In this document: positions 52,906 through 61,726 of the stretch, one piece after another | Layout of the letters: each line of letters starts with the position of its first letter | Position numbering within the stretch: the first letter of the stretch is position 1 | DNA from: Pseudomonas muyukensis | GTDB lineage: Bacteria; Pseudomonadota; Gammaproteobacteria; Pseudomonadales; Pseudomonadaceae | Direction of reading: 5' to 3' | Assembly (NCBI RefSeq): GCF_019139535.1 | Contig: NZ_CP077073.1 | Span: forward strand, 3,376,501 to 3,440,500 | DNA: 64,000 nt | Notes under the pieces: model-generated | Told to the model about the DNA's origin: nothing | Seen by the model: the letters and a program-made list of their open reading frames with translations, nothing else | The model's database searches: none | Translations under genes and position numbers: made by a program

Positions 52906-53604
52906 ATGATGCTCGACTACTTGCTGATCTGGCAGAACCTGCCGCTATACCTCAATGGCATCGCCCTGACCCTCAAGGTGCTGCTGGTGTCCCTGGCATG
53001 CGGCCTGGCCCTGGCGATCCCGCTGGCGCTGCTGCGGGTGTCGCGCAACTGCCTGCTGCGCGTGCCGGCCTGGCTCTACACCTATGTGATCCGCGGCACG
53101 CCGATGCTGGTGCAACTGTTCCTGATCTACTACGGCCTGGCCCAGTTCGAAGCCGTGCGCCAAAGCGTGCTGTGGCCATACCTGTCCAGCGCGACGTTCT
53201 GCACCTGCCTGGCCTTCGCCCTCAACACCAGTGCCTACAGCGCCGAACTGCTGGCCGGCAGCCTGCGCGCCACGCCGCGCGGCGAACTGGAGGCGGCGCG
53301 GGCGATGGGCATGTCGCGCCTGACCCTGTACCGGCGCATCCTGCTGCCCTCGGCGCTGCGCCGGGCCCTGCCGCAATACAGCAACGAGGTGCTGATGATG
53401 CTGCAGACCACCAGCCTGGCCTCGATCGTCACCCTGGTGGACATCACCGGCGCGGCCAAGACCTTCAACGCCCGCTATTACCTGCCTTTCGAGGCCTTCA
53501 TTACCGCCGGGCTGATCTACCTGGCCCTGACCTTCATGCTGGTGCGCCTGTTCAAGCTGGCCGAACGCCGCTGGCTGGCCTACCTGGCCCCGCGCAAGCA
53601 CTAA
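52906..53604 (+). CDS. HisM-type ABC transporter permease
   Basis: A 232-aa permease, partner of the HisQ-type protein. Coupling motif ELEAARAMGMSRLTLYRRILLP and YVIRGTPMLVQLFLIYYGLAQ as in HisM/ArtM. AAGGAG lies 6 bp before the first of two adjacent ATGs (52906). It follows the previous permease by 10 bp. Confidence 0.93.
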   Translation: MMLDYLLIWQNLPLYLNGIALTLKVLLVSLACGLALAIPLALLRVSRNCLLRVPAWLYTYVIRGTPMLVQLFLIYYGLAQFEAVRQSVLWPYLSSATFCTCLAFALNTSAYSAELLAGSLRATPRGELEAARAMGMSRLTLYRRILLPSALRRALPQYSNEVLMMLQTTSLASIVTLVDITGAAKTFNARYYLPFEAFITAGLIYLALTFMLVRLFKLAERRWLAYLAPRKH

Positions 53605-53613
53605 GGAGCGCTC

Positions 53614-54726
53614 ATGCAGCAAATCGACCACCTGTTGCCCTGGAGCGCCTGCGGCACCCAGCGCACCCTGCGCGTGCTGCGCTTTGGCAGCGGCCCTCGC
53701 AAGGCCTACATCCAGGCCTCGCTGCATGCCGACGAACTACCGGGCATGCGCGTAGCCATCGAGCTCAAGCGCCGCCTGCTCGAGCTCGAAGCCCAGGGCC
53801 GCCTGACCGGCACCGTGGAACTGGTGCCGCTGGCCAACCCGATCGGCATCGGCCAGATGTTCCAGGCCACCCACCAGGGGCGCTTCGAATTCAACAGCGG
53901 CAAGAACTTCAACCGCGACTTCCCGGCACTGACCGAGGTCCTGGCGGCCCGCCTGGAGGGCCAGTTGGGCCATGATGGCGAACACAACACCGAGGTGATC
54001 CGCCAGGCCATGCTGCAGAGCCTGGACGAGTTGCCGCCGGCCCAGTCCGAGCTGGACGGCTTGCGCCGCCTGCTGCTGCGCCATGCCTGCGACGCCGAGC
54101 TGGTGCTCGACCTGCACTGCGACTTCGAGTCGGTGATGCTGCTCTATGCCATGCCGCAGCACTGGCCGCGACTGCGCAGCCTGGCCGCGCGCCTGGGCGC
54201 CGAAGCCGCGCTGCTGGCCGAAGACGCCGGTGGCGATGCCTTCGACGAGGCCTGTGCGCTGCCCTGGCTGCGCCTGCGCGAGTACTTCCCAGAAGCCCAG
54301 ATACCGCTGGCCTGCGTGGCCACCACGGTGGAACTGCGCGGCATGGCCGACACCGAGCGCGAGCAGTGCCAGGCCAGCGCCGAGCAGATCCTTGGCTACC
54401 TCGCCGAGCAAGGGCTGATCAGCGGCCGCTGGCCGGCGGCGCCCGAGCAGTGCTGCCAAGCCACGCCGTTCGCCGGCGCCCAGTATGCCTACGCCGAGCA
54501 CCCCGGGGTGGTCAGCTACCTGCAACCGCTGGGTGCCCAGGTACGGGCCGGCGACCCGCTGTTCGAGGTCATCGACCCGCTCAGCGACCGCCACAGCGTG
54601 GTGCGGGCCAGCACCGACGGGGTGCTCTACGCCCGTGAGCGCCTGCGCTTCGCCCAGCCCGGCCTGTGGCTGGCCAAGGTCGCCGGCAACACCCCCATTC
54701 GCCAAGGTCGCTTGTTCAGCGACTGA
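53614..54726 (+). CDS. Succinylglutamate desuccinylase/aspartoacylase (AstE)-family hydrolase
   Basis: A 370-aa zinc amidohydrolase of the M14-like AstE/AspA family. The zinc site begins SLHADELPG (His38, Glu41), with GKNFNRDFP (substrate-binding Asn-Arg) and VLDLHCD (third ligand). A C-terminal lipoyl-like beta domain (VVSYLQPLGAQVRAGDPLFEVIDP) matches the long AstE-like group. It sits inside the ABC operon, implying that the imported compound is an N-acyl amino acid or similar amide cleaved in the cytoplasm. Confidence 0.87.
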   Translation: MQQIDHLLPWSACGTQRTLRVLRFGSGPRKAYIQASLHADELPGMRVAIELKRRLLELEAQGRLTGTVELVPLANPIGIGQMFQATHQGRFEFNSGKNFNRDFPALTEVLAARLEGQLGHDGEHNTEVIRQAMLQSLDELPPAQSELDGLRRLLLRHACDAELVLDLHCDFESVMLLYAMPQHWPRLRSLAARLGAEAALLAEDAGGDAFDEACALPWLRLREYFPEAQIPLACVATTVELRGMADTEREQCQASAEQILGYLAEQGLISGRWPAAPEQCCQATPFAGAQYAYAEHPGVVSYLQPLGAQVRAGDPLFEVIDPLSDRHSVVRASTDGVLYARERLRFAQPGLWLAKVAGNTPIRQGRLFSD

Positions 54727-54745
54727 CAACCGTGAGTAGCCAAAG

Positions 54746-55510
54746 ATGACCAAACTGCACGTACACGACCTGCATAAAAGCTATGGCGCGCACCAGGTGC
54801 TCAAAGGGGTTTCCCTGCAGGCCGGCGCTGGCGATGTGATCAGCATCATCGGCTCCAGCGGCTCGGGCAAGAGCACCTTCCTGCGCTGCATCAACCTGCT
54901 CGAGCAACCCAGCGCCGGGCAGATCCTGGTCAATGGCGAACAGCTCAAGCTGCGCCAATGCCCGCGCGGCGGCCTGCGCGCCGCCGACCCTCGGCAACTG
55001 CAGCGCCTGCGCGCGCGCCTGAGCATGGTGTTCCAGCACTTCAACCTGTGGTCGCACATGAGCGCCCTGGAAAACGTCATGGAGGCCCCGGTGCAGGTGC
55101 TGGGCAGCAACCGCAAGGAGGCCCGCGACAAGGCCGAGCATTACCTGGACAAGGTCGGCGTCGGCCATCGGCGCAACGCCTATCCGGCGCATATGTCCGG
55201 CGGCGAGCAGCAGCGCGTGGCGATCGCCCGGGCGCTGGCCATGGAGCCGGAGGTGATGCTGTTCGACGAGCCCACCTCGGCCCTCGACCCGGAACTGGTC
55301 GGCGATGTGCTCAAGGTCATGCAGGACCTAGCCCGCGAAGGCCGCACCATGGTCGTGGTCACCCACGAGATGGGCTTTGCCCGGGAAGTCTCCAACCAGC
55401 TGCTGTTCCTGCACCAGGGCGTCGCCGAGGAACACGGCCACCCACGGGAGGTGCTGGCCCGGCCGCGGTCCGAGCGCTTGCGCCAGTTCCTCGCCGGCAG
55501 CCTCAAGTAA
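54746..55510 (+). CDS. HisP/ArtP-type ABC transporter ATP-binding protein
   Basis: A 254-aa ATPase: Walker A GSSGSGKST, signature MSGGEQQRVAIARALA, Walker B VMLFDEPTSALDPE and the His switch VVVTHEMGFA. The small insertion after Walker A (RQCPRGGLRAADPRQLQRLR) is typical of HisP-like proteins. Last gene of the transporter operon, 19 bp after the AstE-like gene. Confidence 0.94.
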   Translation: MTKLHVHDLHKSYGAHQVLKGVSLQAGAGDVISIIGSSGSGKSTFLRCINLLEQPSAGQILVNGEQLKLRQCPRGGLRAADPRQLQRLRARLSMVFQHFNLWSHMSALENVMEAPVQVLGSNRKEARDKAEHYLDKVGVGHRRNAYPAHMSGGEQQRVAIARALAMEPEVMLFDEPTSALDPELVGDVLKVMQDLAREGRTMVVVTHEMGFAREVSNQLLFLHQGVAEEHGHPREVLARPRSERLRQFLAGSLK

Positions 55511-55591
55511 GGTGCCTGGCGCTGCCTGGCAGGCCGCCGCGCAGCGCCTTGGGATACACTGTCGGCCACCTTTCACGGAGCTTCGCAACGG

Positions 55592-56497
55592 ATGTCCAGC
55601 CATTCGAAGAACACCACGGTCTACGCCGCGCCGGTGATGCGCACACTGTCCGAGCGCCTGGGCAACCTGCCGCCGTCGTTGCGCAAGGTTGCCGACTACA
55701 TCCTGCGCCACCCGCTCAAGGCCGCGACCTTGACCATCGAGGACATGGCCCAGGCCACCGCCACCTCGCCGGCGGCGGTCAACCGCCTGGCCAAGGCCCT
55801 CGACCTGGGCGGCTACAGCGGCATGAAGGCCGAGCTGGTGGCGACCTTGCAACAGATGGTCTCGCCGGTGGACAAGCTGCGCAACGAACTGGCCCAGCGC
55901 CCAGGCGGCGACTTTGGCCTGCACGAGCAGATCCAGAGCGCCAGCAGCAACCTGGCGACCACCGCCAGCATCAACCAGGCCGACGCCTTCGAAGCCTTCG
56001 TCGACACCTTGATCAACGCGCGCAAGGTCTATGTGCTGGGCTTTGGCAACAGCGTCTACCTGGCCGGTCTGGCGGCCTCGACCCTGGTCCCGTTCTGCCG
56101 CGACGCCTGCGCCATCAGCATGGAGGGCGGCAACGAGAATGCCGCCTACCGCCTGGCGGCGATCAACGAGGCCGATGTGCTGCTGTCGATCGCCCTGCCA
56201 CGCTACTCCCAGGACACCCTGCAACTGTCGCGCTTTGCCATGGAGCGCAAGGCCAAGGTCCTGGCGATCACCGACTCCCCGGCCTCCCCCCTGGCACCCA
56301 TCGCCCACCATGTGTTGTACGCGCCTGCCGATCATCCGGTGATGACCAGCTCCAACATGGCCGTGCTGGCCTTGATCGAAGGCCTGGTGGCGGGCGTCAT
56401 GGCCCGCAACAAGGAGGCGGTGAGGTTGGCAACCGAGCTCACCGAAAGCGTGATGTCCTACCTGCACGTACCCGGTGGCAAAACGCCGAAAAAGTAA
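55592..56497 (+). CDS. MurR/RpiR-family transcriptional regulator (HTH-SIS)
   Basis: A 301-aa regulator. The N-terminal RpiR helix-turn-helix reads LPPSLRKVADYILRHPLKAATLTIEDMAQATATSPAAVNRLAKAL. The C-terminal SIS domain (about 125-260) has VYVLGFGNSVYLAGLAA and VLAITDSPASPLAPIA. SIS domains normally bind sugar phosphates; in this context the effector may be the transported compound. It starts 81 bp after the ATPase gene and may be co-transcribed or have its own promoter. Confidence 0.92.
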   Translation: MSSHSKNTTVYAAPVMRTLSERLGNLPPSLRKVADYILRHPLKAATLTIEDMAQATATSPAAVNRLAKALDLGGYSGMKAELVATLQQMVSPVDKLRNELAQRPGGDFGLHEQIQSASSNLATTASINQADAFEAFVDTLINARKVYVLGFGNSVYLAGLAASTLVPFCRDACAISMEGGNENAAYRLAAINEADVLLSIALPRYSQDTLQLSRFAMERKAKVLAITDSPASPLAPIAHHVLYAPADHPVMTSSNMAVLALIEGLVAGVMARNKEAVRLATELTESVMSYLHVPGGKTPKK

Positions 56498-56504
56498 GTG
56501 GCCG

Positions 56505-56556
56505 TGGCAGGATCCTCGCCAGGAGCACATCTGTACTCCTGGCGAGGATCCTGCCA
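56505..56556. repeat. Perfect 21-bp-arm palindrome
   Basis: Arms 56505-56525 and 56536-56556 are exact reverse complements (core GATCCTCGCCAGGAG / CTCCTGGCGAGGATC) around the loop CACATCTGTA. It lies just after the rpiR-type gene, before a separate terminator. Strong stem, no T tract on the plus strand. Confidence 0.9.
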
Positions 56557-56563
56557 TCAATGC

Positions 56564-56587
56564 AAAAAAAGGGCCGCATCGCGGCCC
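56564..56587 (-). terminator. Rho-independent terminator of cioAB
   Basis: On the minus strand GGGCCGC-GAT-GCGGCCC is followed directly by seven T residues (the A run at 56564-56570). It lies 19 bp beyond the cioB stop. Confidence 0.9.
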
Positions 56588-56605
56588 TCTCGCTGACATC
56601 GACAC

Positions 56606-57622
56606 TCAGTGGTAAGCGTCCCCCGGCAGCACCTTGCCGCGGAACACGTGGTAGCTCCAGAAGGTGTAGGCCAGGATGATCGGGATGATGAACAGCGCGC
56701 CGATCAACGCGAACAGCTGGCTGGTCAGCGGCGCCGCGGCCTGCCACAGGGTCAGCGCCGGTGGCACGATGTTCGGCCAGATGCTGATCGCCAGCCCCAG
56801 GTAGCCGAGGAACACCAGCCCCACCGCGGCCATGAACGGCAGGTGCGAATGGCGCTTGCGCAGCGCTTTCTGGATCACCACCACCGCCACCACGGCCAGC
56901 ACCGCGATCAGGGCCGAGCGCAGCCAGTGGCTGGCACCGAACCAGCGCTGGGCGATGTCGTCATGCAGCCAGGCGGTCCAGGCGCAGATCACCACGATCA
57001 CCGCGGCCAGGGCGTAGGTCAGCGGTCGGCTGTAGTGACGCATGCGCGCCTCGAGCATGCCATCGGTCTTGATCAGCAGCCAGGTGCTGCCCAGCAGCGC
57101 ATAGGTCAGCAGCAAGCCGACACCGCAAAACAGCGGGAACGGTGCCAGCCAGTCCCAGCCCGAGCCGGCGAACTGCCGGTCGAGCACCGGGATGCCGCAG
57201 ATGTAGGTGCCGATGGCCACGCCCTGGAAGAAGGTAGCCAGCACCGAGCCGCCGATGAACGCCTTGTCCCACCAGTGGCGCTTGTGCGCCTCGGCCTTGA
57301 AACGGAACTCGAAGGCCACGCCGCGCAAGATCAGCCCGGCCAGCACCAGCACCAAGGGCAGGTACAGCGCCTCGAGGATCACCGAGTAGGCCAGCGGGAA
57401 GGCCCCATACAGCGCCGCCGCGCCGAGCACCGCCCAGGTTTCGTTGCCGTCCCACACCGGGGCCACGGTGTTCATCATCACGTCGCGCTCACGCGAGTCG
57501 CTGATCAGCGGGAAGAGAATCCCCAGGCCCAGGTCGAAACCGTCCATGATCACGTACATCATCAGGCCGAAGGCGATGATCACGCCCCAGATGATCGACA
57601 GGTCGATACCTTGAATCGTCAT
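56606..57622 (-). CDS. cioB: Cytochrome bd-type (cyanide-insensitive) oxidase subunit II
   Basis: A 338-aa polytopic membrane protein of the CydB/CioB family: VIMDGFDLGLGILFP at helix 1, PVWDGNETWAVLGAAALYGAFP and RGVAFEFRFKAE, all diagnostic. It forms the quinol oxidase with subunit I, reducing oxygen to water without proton pumping. AAGGAG precedes the ATG, 14 bp after cioA. Same strand as cioA. Confidence 0.95.
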   Translation of the reverse strand: MTIQGIDLSIIWGVIIAFGLMMYVIMDGFDLGLGILFPLISDSRERDVMMNTVAPVWDGNETWAVLGAAALYGAFPLAYSVILEALYLPLVLVLAGLILRGVAFEFRFKAEAHKRHWWDKAFIGGSVLATFFQGVAIGTYICGIPVLDRQFAGSGWDWLAPFPLFCGVGLLLTYALLGSTWLLIKTDGMLEARMRHYSRPLTYALAAVIVVICAWTAWLHDDIAQRWFGASHWLRSALIAVLAVVAVVVIQKALRKRHSHLPFMAAVGLVFLGYLGLAISIWPNIVPPALTLWQAAAPLTSQLFALIGALFIIPIILAYTFWSYHVFRGKVLPGDAYH

Positions 57623-57636
57623 TGTTCAGCTCCTTC

Positions 57637-59028
57637 TCAGTCGGCGACGGACAGCGGGCGACGCGCGGTGGCCAGCGCTTGCGGTTGTTCGGGGCTCGGC
57701 AGTTGCTCGTGGGCGACCGGGCCCTTGCGCACCAGGCGCATCATGTAGCCGATCCCCACGGTGAATACCGAGAAGTAGATGAGCACGAACAGCGCCAGGG
57801 TCAGGCTCATCTGCGCGACACTGTGGTTGGACGCAGCGTTGGTGGTGCGCAGCATGCCGTAGACCACCCAGGGCTGACGGCCCACTTCGGTGGTGAACCA
57901 ACCGGCCAGCAAGGCGATCAGCCCCGACGGGCCCATCAGCAGGGCGAACCGGAGGAACAGGCGGTTGCGGTACAGCGCGCCGTTGCGCCGCAGCACCAGG
58001 GCCAGCAGGGCACAGGCAAGCATCAGCATGCCCAGCCCGGCCATGACCCGGAAGCTCCAGAACACGATGGTCGAGTTGGGCCGGTCCTCCTTGGCGAAGC
58101 TCTTGAGCGCGGGGATCTGCTTGTCCAGGCTGTGGGTCAGGATCAGGCTGCCCAGGTACGGCACCTCGAGGCTGTAGCGGGTGGTTTCGCCGGCCATGTC
58201 CGGCAGGCCGAACAGCACCAGCGGCGAGGCCTCGCCCGGCGTGTTCTGCCAGTGCCCTTCGATGGCGGCGATCTTCGCCGGCTGGTGCTCCAGGGTGTTC
58301 AGGCCGTGGGCATCGCCCACCACCACCTGCACCGGGGTGGCCACCAGGATCATCCACATGCCCATCGACAGCATCTTGCGGATCTGCGGGGTGTCGCGCC
58401 CGCGCAGCAGGTGCCAGGCGGCCGAGGCCGAGACGAAGAACGCGGTGGAAAGGAACGCGGCCAGCGCCATGTGTGCCAGGCGGTACGGGAACGACGGGTT
58501 GAAGACGATCTTGAACCAGTCCAGCGGCACCACCCGGCCATCGACGATCTCGATGCCCTGGGGCGTTTGCATCCAGCTGTTCGAGGAGAGGATCCAGAAC
58601 ATCGAGATCAGCGTGCCGATGGCCACCATCACGGTGGCGAAGAAATGCAGCTTGCGCCCGACCCGGTCCCAGCCGAACAGCATCACGCCGAGGAAGCCGG
58701 CCTCGAGGAAGAACGCGGTAAGCACCTCGTAGGTGAGCAACGGCCCGGTGACGCTGCCGGCGAAGTCGGAGAAGCGCGCCCAGTTGGTGCCGAACTCGTA
58801 GGCCATGACCAGGCCCGAGACCACGCCCATGCCGAAGTTGACGGCGAAGATCTTCGACCAGAACGTGTACAGGTCCTTGTACACCGCATTGTGGGTTTTC
58901 AACCAGCAACCTTCGAGCACGGCCAGGAAACTGGCCAGGCCGATGGTGATGGCCGGGAAAATGATGTGGAACGAGACCGTGAAGGCGAATTGAAGCCGCG
59001 CCAGGTCCAGCGCACCCAGGTTCGACAT
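57637..59028 (-). CDS. cioA: Cytochrome bd-type (cyanide-insensitive) oxidase subunit I
   Basis: A 463-aa haem-bearing subunit: LQFAFTVSFHIIFPAITIGLA (haem-ligand His near 21), FGMGVVSGLVMAYEFGTNW, and GRQPWVVYGMLRT before the C-terminal helices. The quinol-binding Q loop is short, which marks the CioA (bd-II-like, cyanide-insensitive) branch over E. coli CydA. An AAGGATATTGTC leader precedes the ATG. Confidence 0.94.
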   Translation of the reverse strand: MSNLGALDLARLQFAFTVSFHIIFPAITIGLASFLAVLEGCWLKTHNAVYKDLYTFWSKIFAVNFGMGVVSGLVMAYEFGTNWARFSDFAGSVTGPLLTYEVLTAFFLEAGFLGVMLFGWDRVGRKLHFFATVMVAIGTLISMFWILSSNSWMQTPQGIEIVDGRVVPLDWFKIVFNPSFPYRLAHMALAAFLSTAFFVSASAAWHLLRGRDTPQIRKMLSMGMWMILVATPVQVVVGDAHGLNTLEHQPAKIAAIEGHWQNTPGEASPLVLFGLPDMAGETTRYSLEVPYLGSLILTHSLDKQIPALKSFAKEDRPNSTIVFWSFRVMAGLGMLMLACALLALVLRRNGALYRNRLFLRFALLMGPSGLIALLAGWFTTEVGRQPWVVYGMLRTTNAASNHSVAQMSLTLALFVLIYFSVFTVGIGYMMRLVRKGPVAHEQLPSPEQPQALATARRPLSVAD

Positions 59029-59110
59029 GACAATATCCTTGTGGACAGGCAGCGCCCGCGGGCGAGGTACGCCCGGGGAGCCGCAGTCGATGAATGAAGG
59101 AAATGAAGGC

Positions 59111-61435
59111 TCAGCCGGCGACGGCGTGGATCAGACCGTCGGCTTGCGCCTTGGCCAGCTTGATCGCGACGAACTTGGAGGTCGGCGTGAAGGTGCGATC
59201 GCCGTAGCTTTCCAGCGGCACCAGCGGGTTGGTCTCCGGGTAGTACGCCGCGGCCTGGCCCTGGGGAATGTCGTAGGCCACCAGGGTGAAGCCATTGACC
59301 CGGCGCTCCAGGCCGTCTTCCCACAGCGACACCAGGTCGACCTTCTCACCCGGCGCGAAGCCCAGGCGGCGGATGTCCGCTTCGTTGGCGAACACCACTT
59401 CGCGCAGGCCGAACACCCCGCGATAGCGGTCGTCCAGGCCATACAAGGTGGTGTTGTACTGGTCGTGGGAGCGCAGGGTCTGCAGGATCAGGTCCGGCTT
59501 GTCGCCACGCGCCAGCACCGCCTCGTTGACCAGTTGCGCCGGCAGCTCGGTGGCGCTGAACTGGGCCTTGCCGCTGGCGGTGTTCCACTCGCGCTCGGCG
59601 GCAGCGTTGCCCAGGTGGAAGCCGCCCGGGTGCTGCAAGCGGGCGTTGAAATCGTTGAAACCAGGGATGGTGTCGGCGATCAGGTCGCGGATGCGCCCGT
59701 AGTCGGCCACGGTCCAGTCCCAGTCGATCGGCCGGTCGCCGAGGGTGGCCTTGGCCATGCCGGCGACGATCGCCGGCTCCGAACGCAGCAGCGCCGAGCG
59801 TGGCTGCAACTGGCCATGGGAGATGTGCACCATGCTGAAGGTATCCTCCACGGTCACGCCTTGCGGGCCTTCGGCCTGCAGGTCGATCTCGGTGCGGCCC
59901 AGGCACGGCAGGATCAAGGCATCACGGCCGGTGACCAGGTGCGAGCGGTTGAGCTTGGTGGAGATGTGCACGGTCAGCTCGCAGTTGCGCAGCGCCGCAT
60001 GGGTACGCGGGGTGTCTGGGGTGGCCTGGGCAAAGTTGCCGCCCAGGGCGATGAACACCTTGGCGCGTTTTTCTTCCATGGCCTGGATCGCCAGCACGGC
60101 GTTGTGGCCGTGGCCGCGCGGCGCGTCGATGGCGAAGCGTTTCTCGAGGTTGTCCAGCAACCAGGTCGGCGGCTTCTCGTCGATGCCCATGGTGCGGTCG
60201 CCCTGTACGTTGCTGTGCCCGCGCACCGGCGACAGGCCGGCGCCCGGCCGGCCAACGTTGCCGCGCAGCAGTTGCAGGTTGACGATTTCCTGCACGGTCG
60301 GCACCGAGTGGCGATGCTGGGTGACGCCCATGGCCCAGCACATGATCACCCGTTCGGCCTTGCGGTACATGCGCGCGGCCAGCTCGATCTCGGCCAGGCT
60401 CAGCCCGGACTGCTCGACGATATGCGCCCATGAGGTGGCGTCGACCTGGGCCAGGTAGGCGTCCATCCCGCGGGTATGGGCCTTGATGAAGGCATGGTCG
60501 AACACCGCCGGCATGCCGTTGGCCTGGGCTTCGCGCTCCCACTGCAAGAGGAACTTGGCCATGCCGCGCAATACCGCCATGTCGCCGCCCAGGGCCGGGC
60601 GGAAGTAGGCGGTATTGGTGGGCTCGGAGCCGTTGCGAAGCATCTCGAACGGGTGTTGTGGGTGCTGGAAGCGCTCCAGGCCGCGCTCTTTGAGGGGGTT
60701 GAAGCAGACCACCTGGGCGCCCCGCTCCACCGCCTCGCGCAGCGGTTCGAGCATGCGCGGGTGGTTGGTGCCGGGGTTCTGGCCAATGACGAAGATCGCG
60801 TCGGCTTGCTCCAGGTCATGGAACACCACGGTGCCTTTGCCCACCCCCAGGGTATCGCCCATGCCCAGGCCGCTGGCCTCGTGGCACATGTTCGAGCAGT
60901 CGGGGAAGTTGTTGGTACCGAAGCTGCGCACGAACAGCTGGTACAGGTAGGCCGCCTCGTTGCTGGCCCGGCCAGAGGTGTAGAACTCGGCCTGGTCGGG
61001 CGACTCGAGGCCGTTCAGGTGCCGGGCGATCAGGGCGAAGGCTTCGTCCCAGCTGATCTGGACATAGTGGTCGGTGCTGGCGTCGTAGCGCATCGGATGG
61101 GTCAACCGGCCCTGGTATTCGAGCCAGTAGTCGCTCTGCTCGAGCAAGGCGCTGACGCTGTAGCGGGCGAAGAAGTCCGGGTCGACCGAACGGCCAGTGG
61201 CTTCCCAGTTCACCGCCTTGGCGCCGTTCTCGCAGAACTTGACCATGCCGTTTTCGGGCGACTCGCCCCAGGCACAGCCGGGGCAGTCGAAGCCGCTGTT
61301 CTGGTTGGTCTTGAGCATCGCGCGGACGTTCTTGACCGCATTCTCGCTGCCCAGCCAGGCCTTGGTCACGCTCATCAGCGCGCCCCAGCCGGCCGCCGGG
61401 CCGTTGTAACTTTTGATATGTTCTTCTTCGCTCAT
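59111..61435 (-). CDS. FdhF/YdeP-family molybdopterin oxidoreductase
   Basis: A 774-aa bis-MGD enzyme of the formate-dehydrogenase-alpha-like YdeP group. The N-terminal DCPGCAWG region lacks the full four-Cys cluster motif of classic FDH, leaving two cysteines there plus one at KFCENG. Molybdopterin-binding parts are visible (FVIGQNPGTNHPRML, RGHSNVQGDRTMGI, VTGRDALILPCLGRTE). Family members act in acid resistance or aldehyde/formate oxidation, though the physiological substrate is unproven. The ATG at 61435 is chosen because earlier in-frame codons fall in the palindromic promoter region. It is near moaB, lysR and moaCD, which supply or control its cofactor. Confidence 0.9.
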   Translation of the reverse strand: MSEEEHIKSYNGPAAGWGALMSVTKAWLGSENAVKNVRAMLKTNQNSGFDCPGCAWGESPENGMVKFCENGAKAVNWEATGRSVDPDFFARYSVSALLEQSDYWLEYQGRLTHPMRYDASTDHYVQISWDEAFALIARHLNGLESPDQAEFYTSGRASNEAAYLYQLFVRSFGTNNFPDCSNMCHEASGLGMGDTLGVGKGTVVFHDLEQADAIFVIGQNPGTNHPRMLEPLREAVERGAQVVCFNPLKERGLERFQHPQHPFEMLRNGSEPTNTAYFRPALGGDMAVLRGMAKFLLQWEREAQANGMPAVFDHAFIKAHTRGMDAYLAQVDATSWAHIVEQSGLSLAEIELAARMYRKAERVIMCWAMGVTQHRHSVPTVQEIVNLQLLRGNVGRPGAGLSPVRGHSNVQGDRTMGIDEKPPTWLLDNLEKRFAIDAPRGHGHNAVLAIQAMEEKRAKVFIALGGNFAQATPDTPRTHAALRNCELTVHISTKLNRSHLVTGRDALILPCLGRTEIDLQAEGPQGVTVEDTFSMVHISHGQLQPRSALLRSEPAIVAGMAKATLGDRPIDWDWTVADYGRIRDLIADTIPGFNDFNARLQHPGGFHLGNAAAEREWNTASGKAQFSATELPAQLVNEAVLARGDKPDLILQTLRSHDQYNTTLYGLDDRYRGVFGLREVVFANEADIRRLGFAPGEKVDLVSLWEDGLERRVNGFTLVAYDIPQGQAAAYYPETNPLVPLESYGDRTFTPTSKFVAIKLAKAQADGLIHAVAG

Positions 61436-61489
61436 CAGGATCACCCTTGATCGATTCACGCGGGAGGGCCAGTTTGAACTTTCGGTTTG

Positions 61490-61501
61490 GTTAATTAACC
61501 G
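61490..61501 (-). promoter_or_regulatory. Palindrome GGTTAATTAACC upstream of fdhF-type gene
   Basis: A perfect 12-bp palindrome 55 bp before the fdhF-type ATG, in an AT-rich stretch. A candidate LysR-type or other dimeric regulator site. Assignment is inference. Confidence 0.4.
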
Positions 61502-61572
61502 GCACTTCGAAACTGTCGAGCGCTGCAGGCTATTTTTGCCAGGCGCAGGCGTCAAATCAAAAGTAATGACAG

Positions 61573-61622
61573 GTTGATCAGTGCGCTCTATCAGCACGCC
61601 GTGATAGAGCGCACTGATCAAC
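61573..61622. repeat. Perfect 21-bp-arm palindrome upstream of the fdhF-type gene
   Basis: Arms 61573-61593 and 61602-61622 are exact reverse complements around GCACGCCG. The inner part of each arm carries CTCTATCA/TGATAGAG, a motif that also occurs twice before the LysR gene. It could be a large operator or the end of the moaB transcript. The surrounding 61436-61726 shows no gene. Confidence 0.85.
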
Positions 61623-61726
61623 TGTTCATTCATTGTAATTGGACGCGCTGTTATTTGTGCCCTAGGCTAGGGCCGCGCTTATCGCGCCTGAACTTCATTG
61701 CACTCAGGTTTATATAGGAAGCGCGC

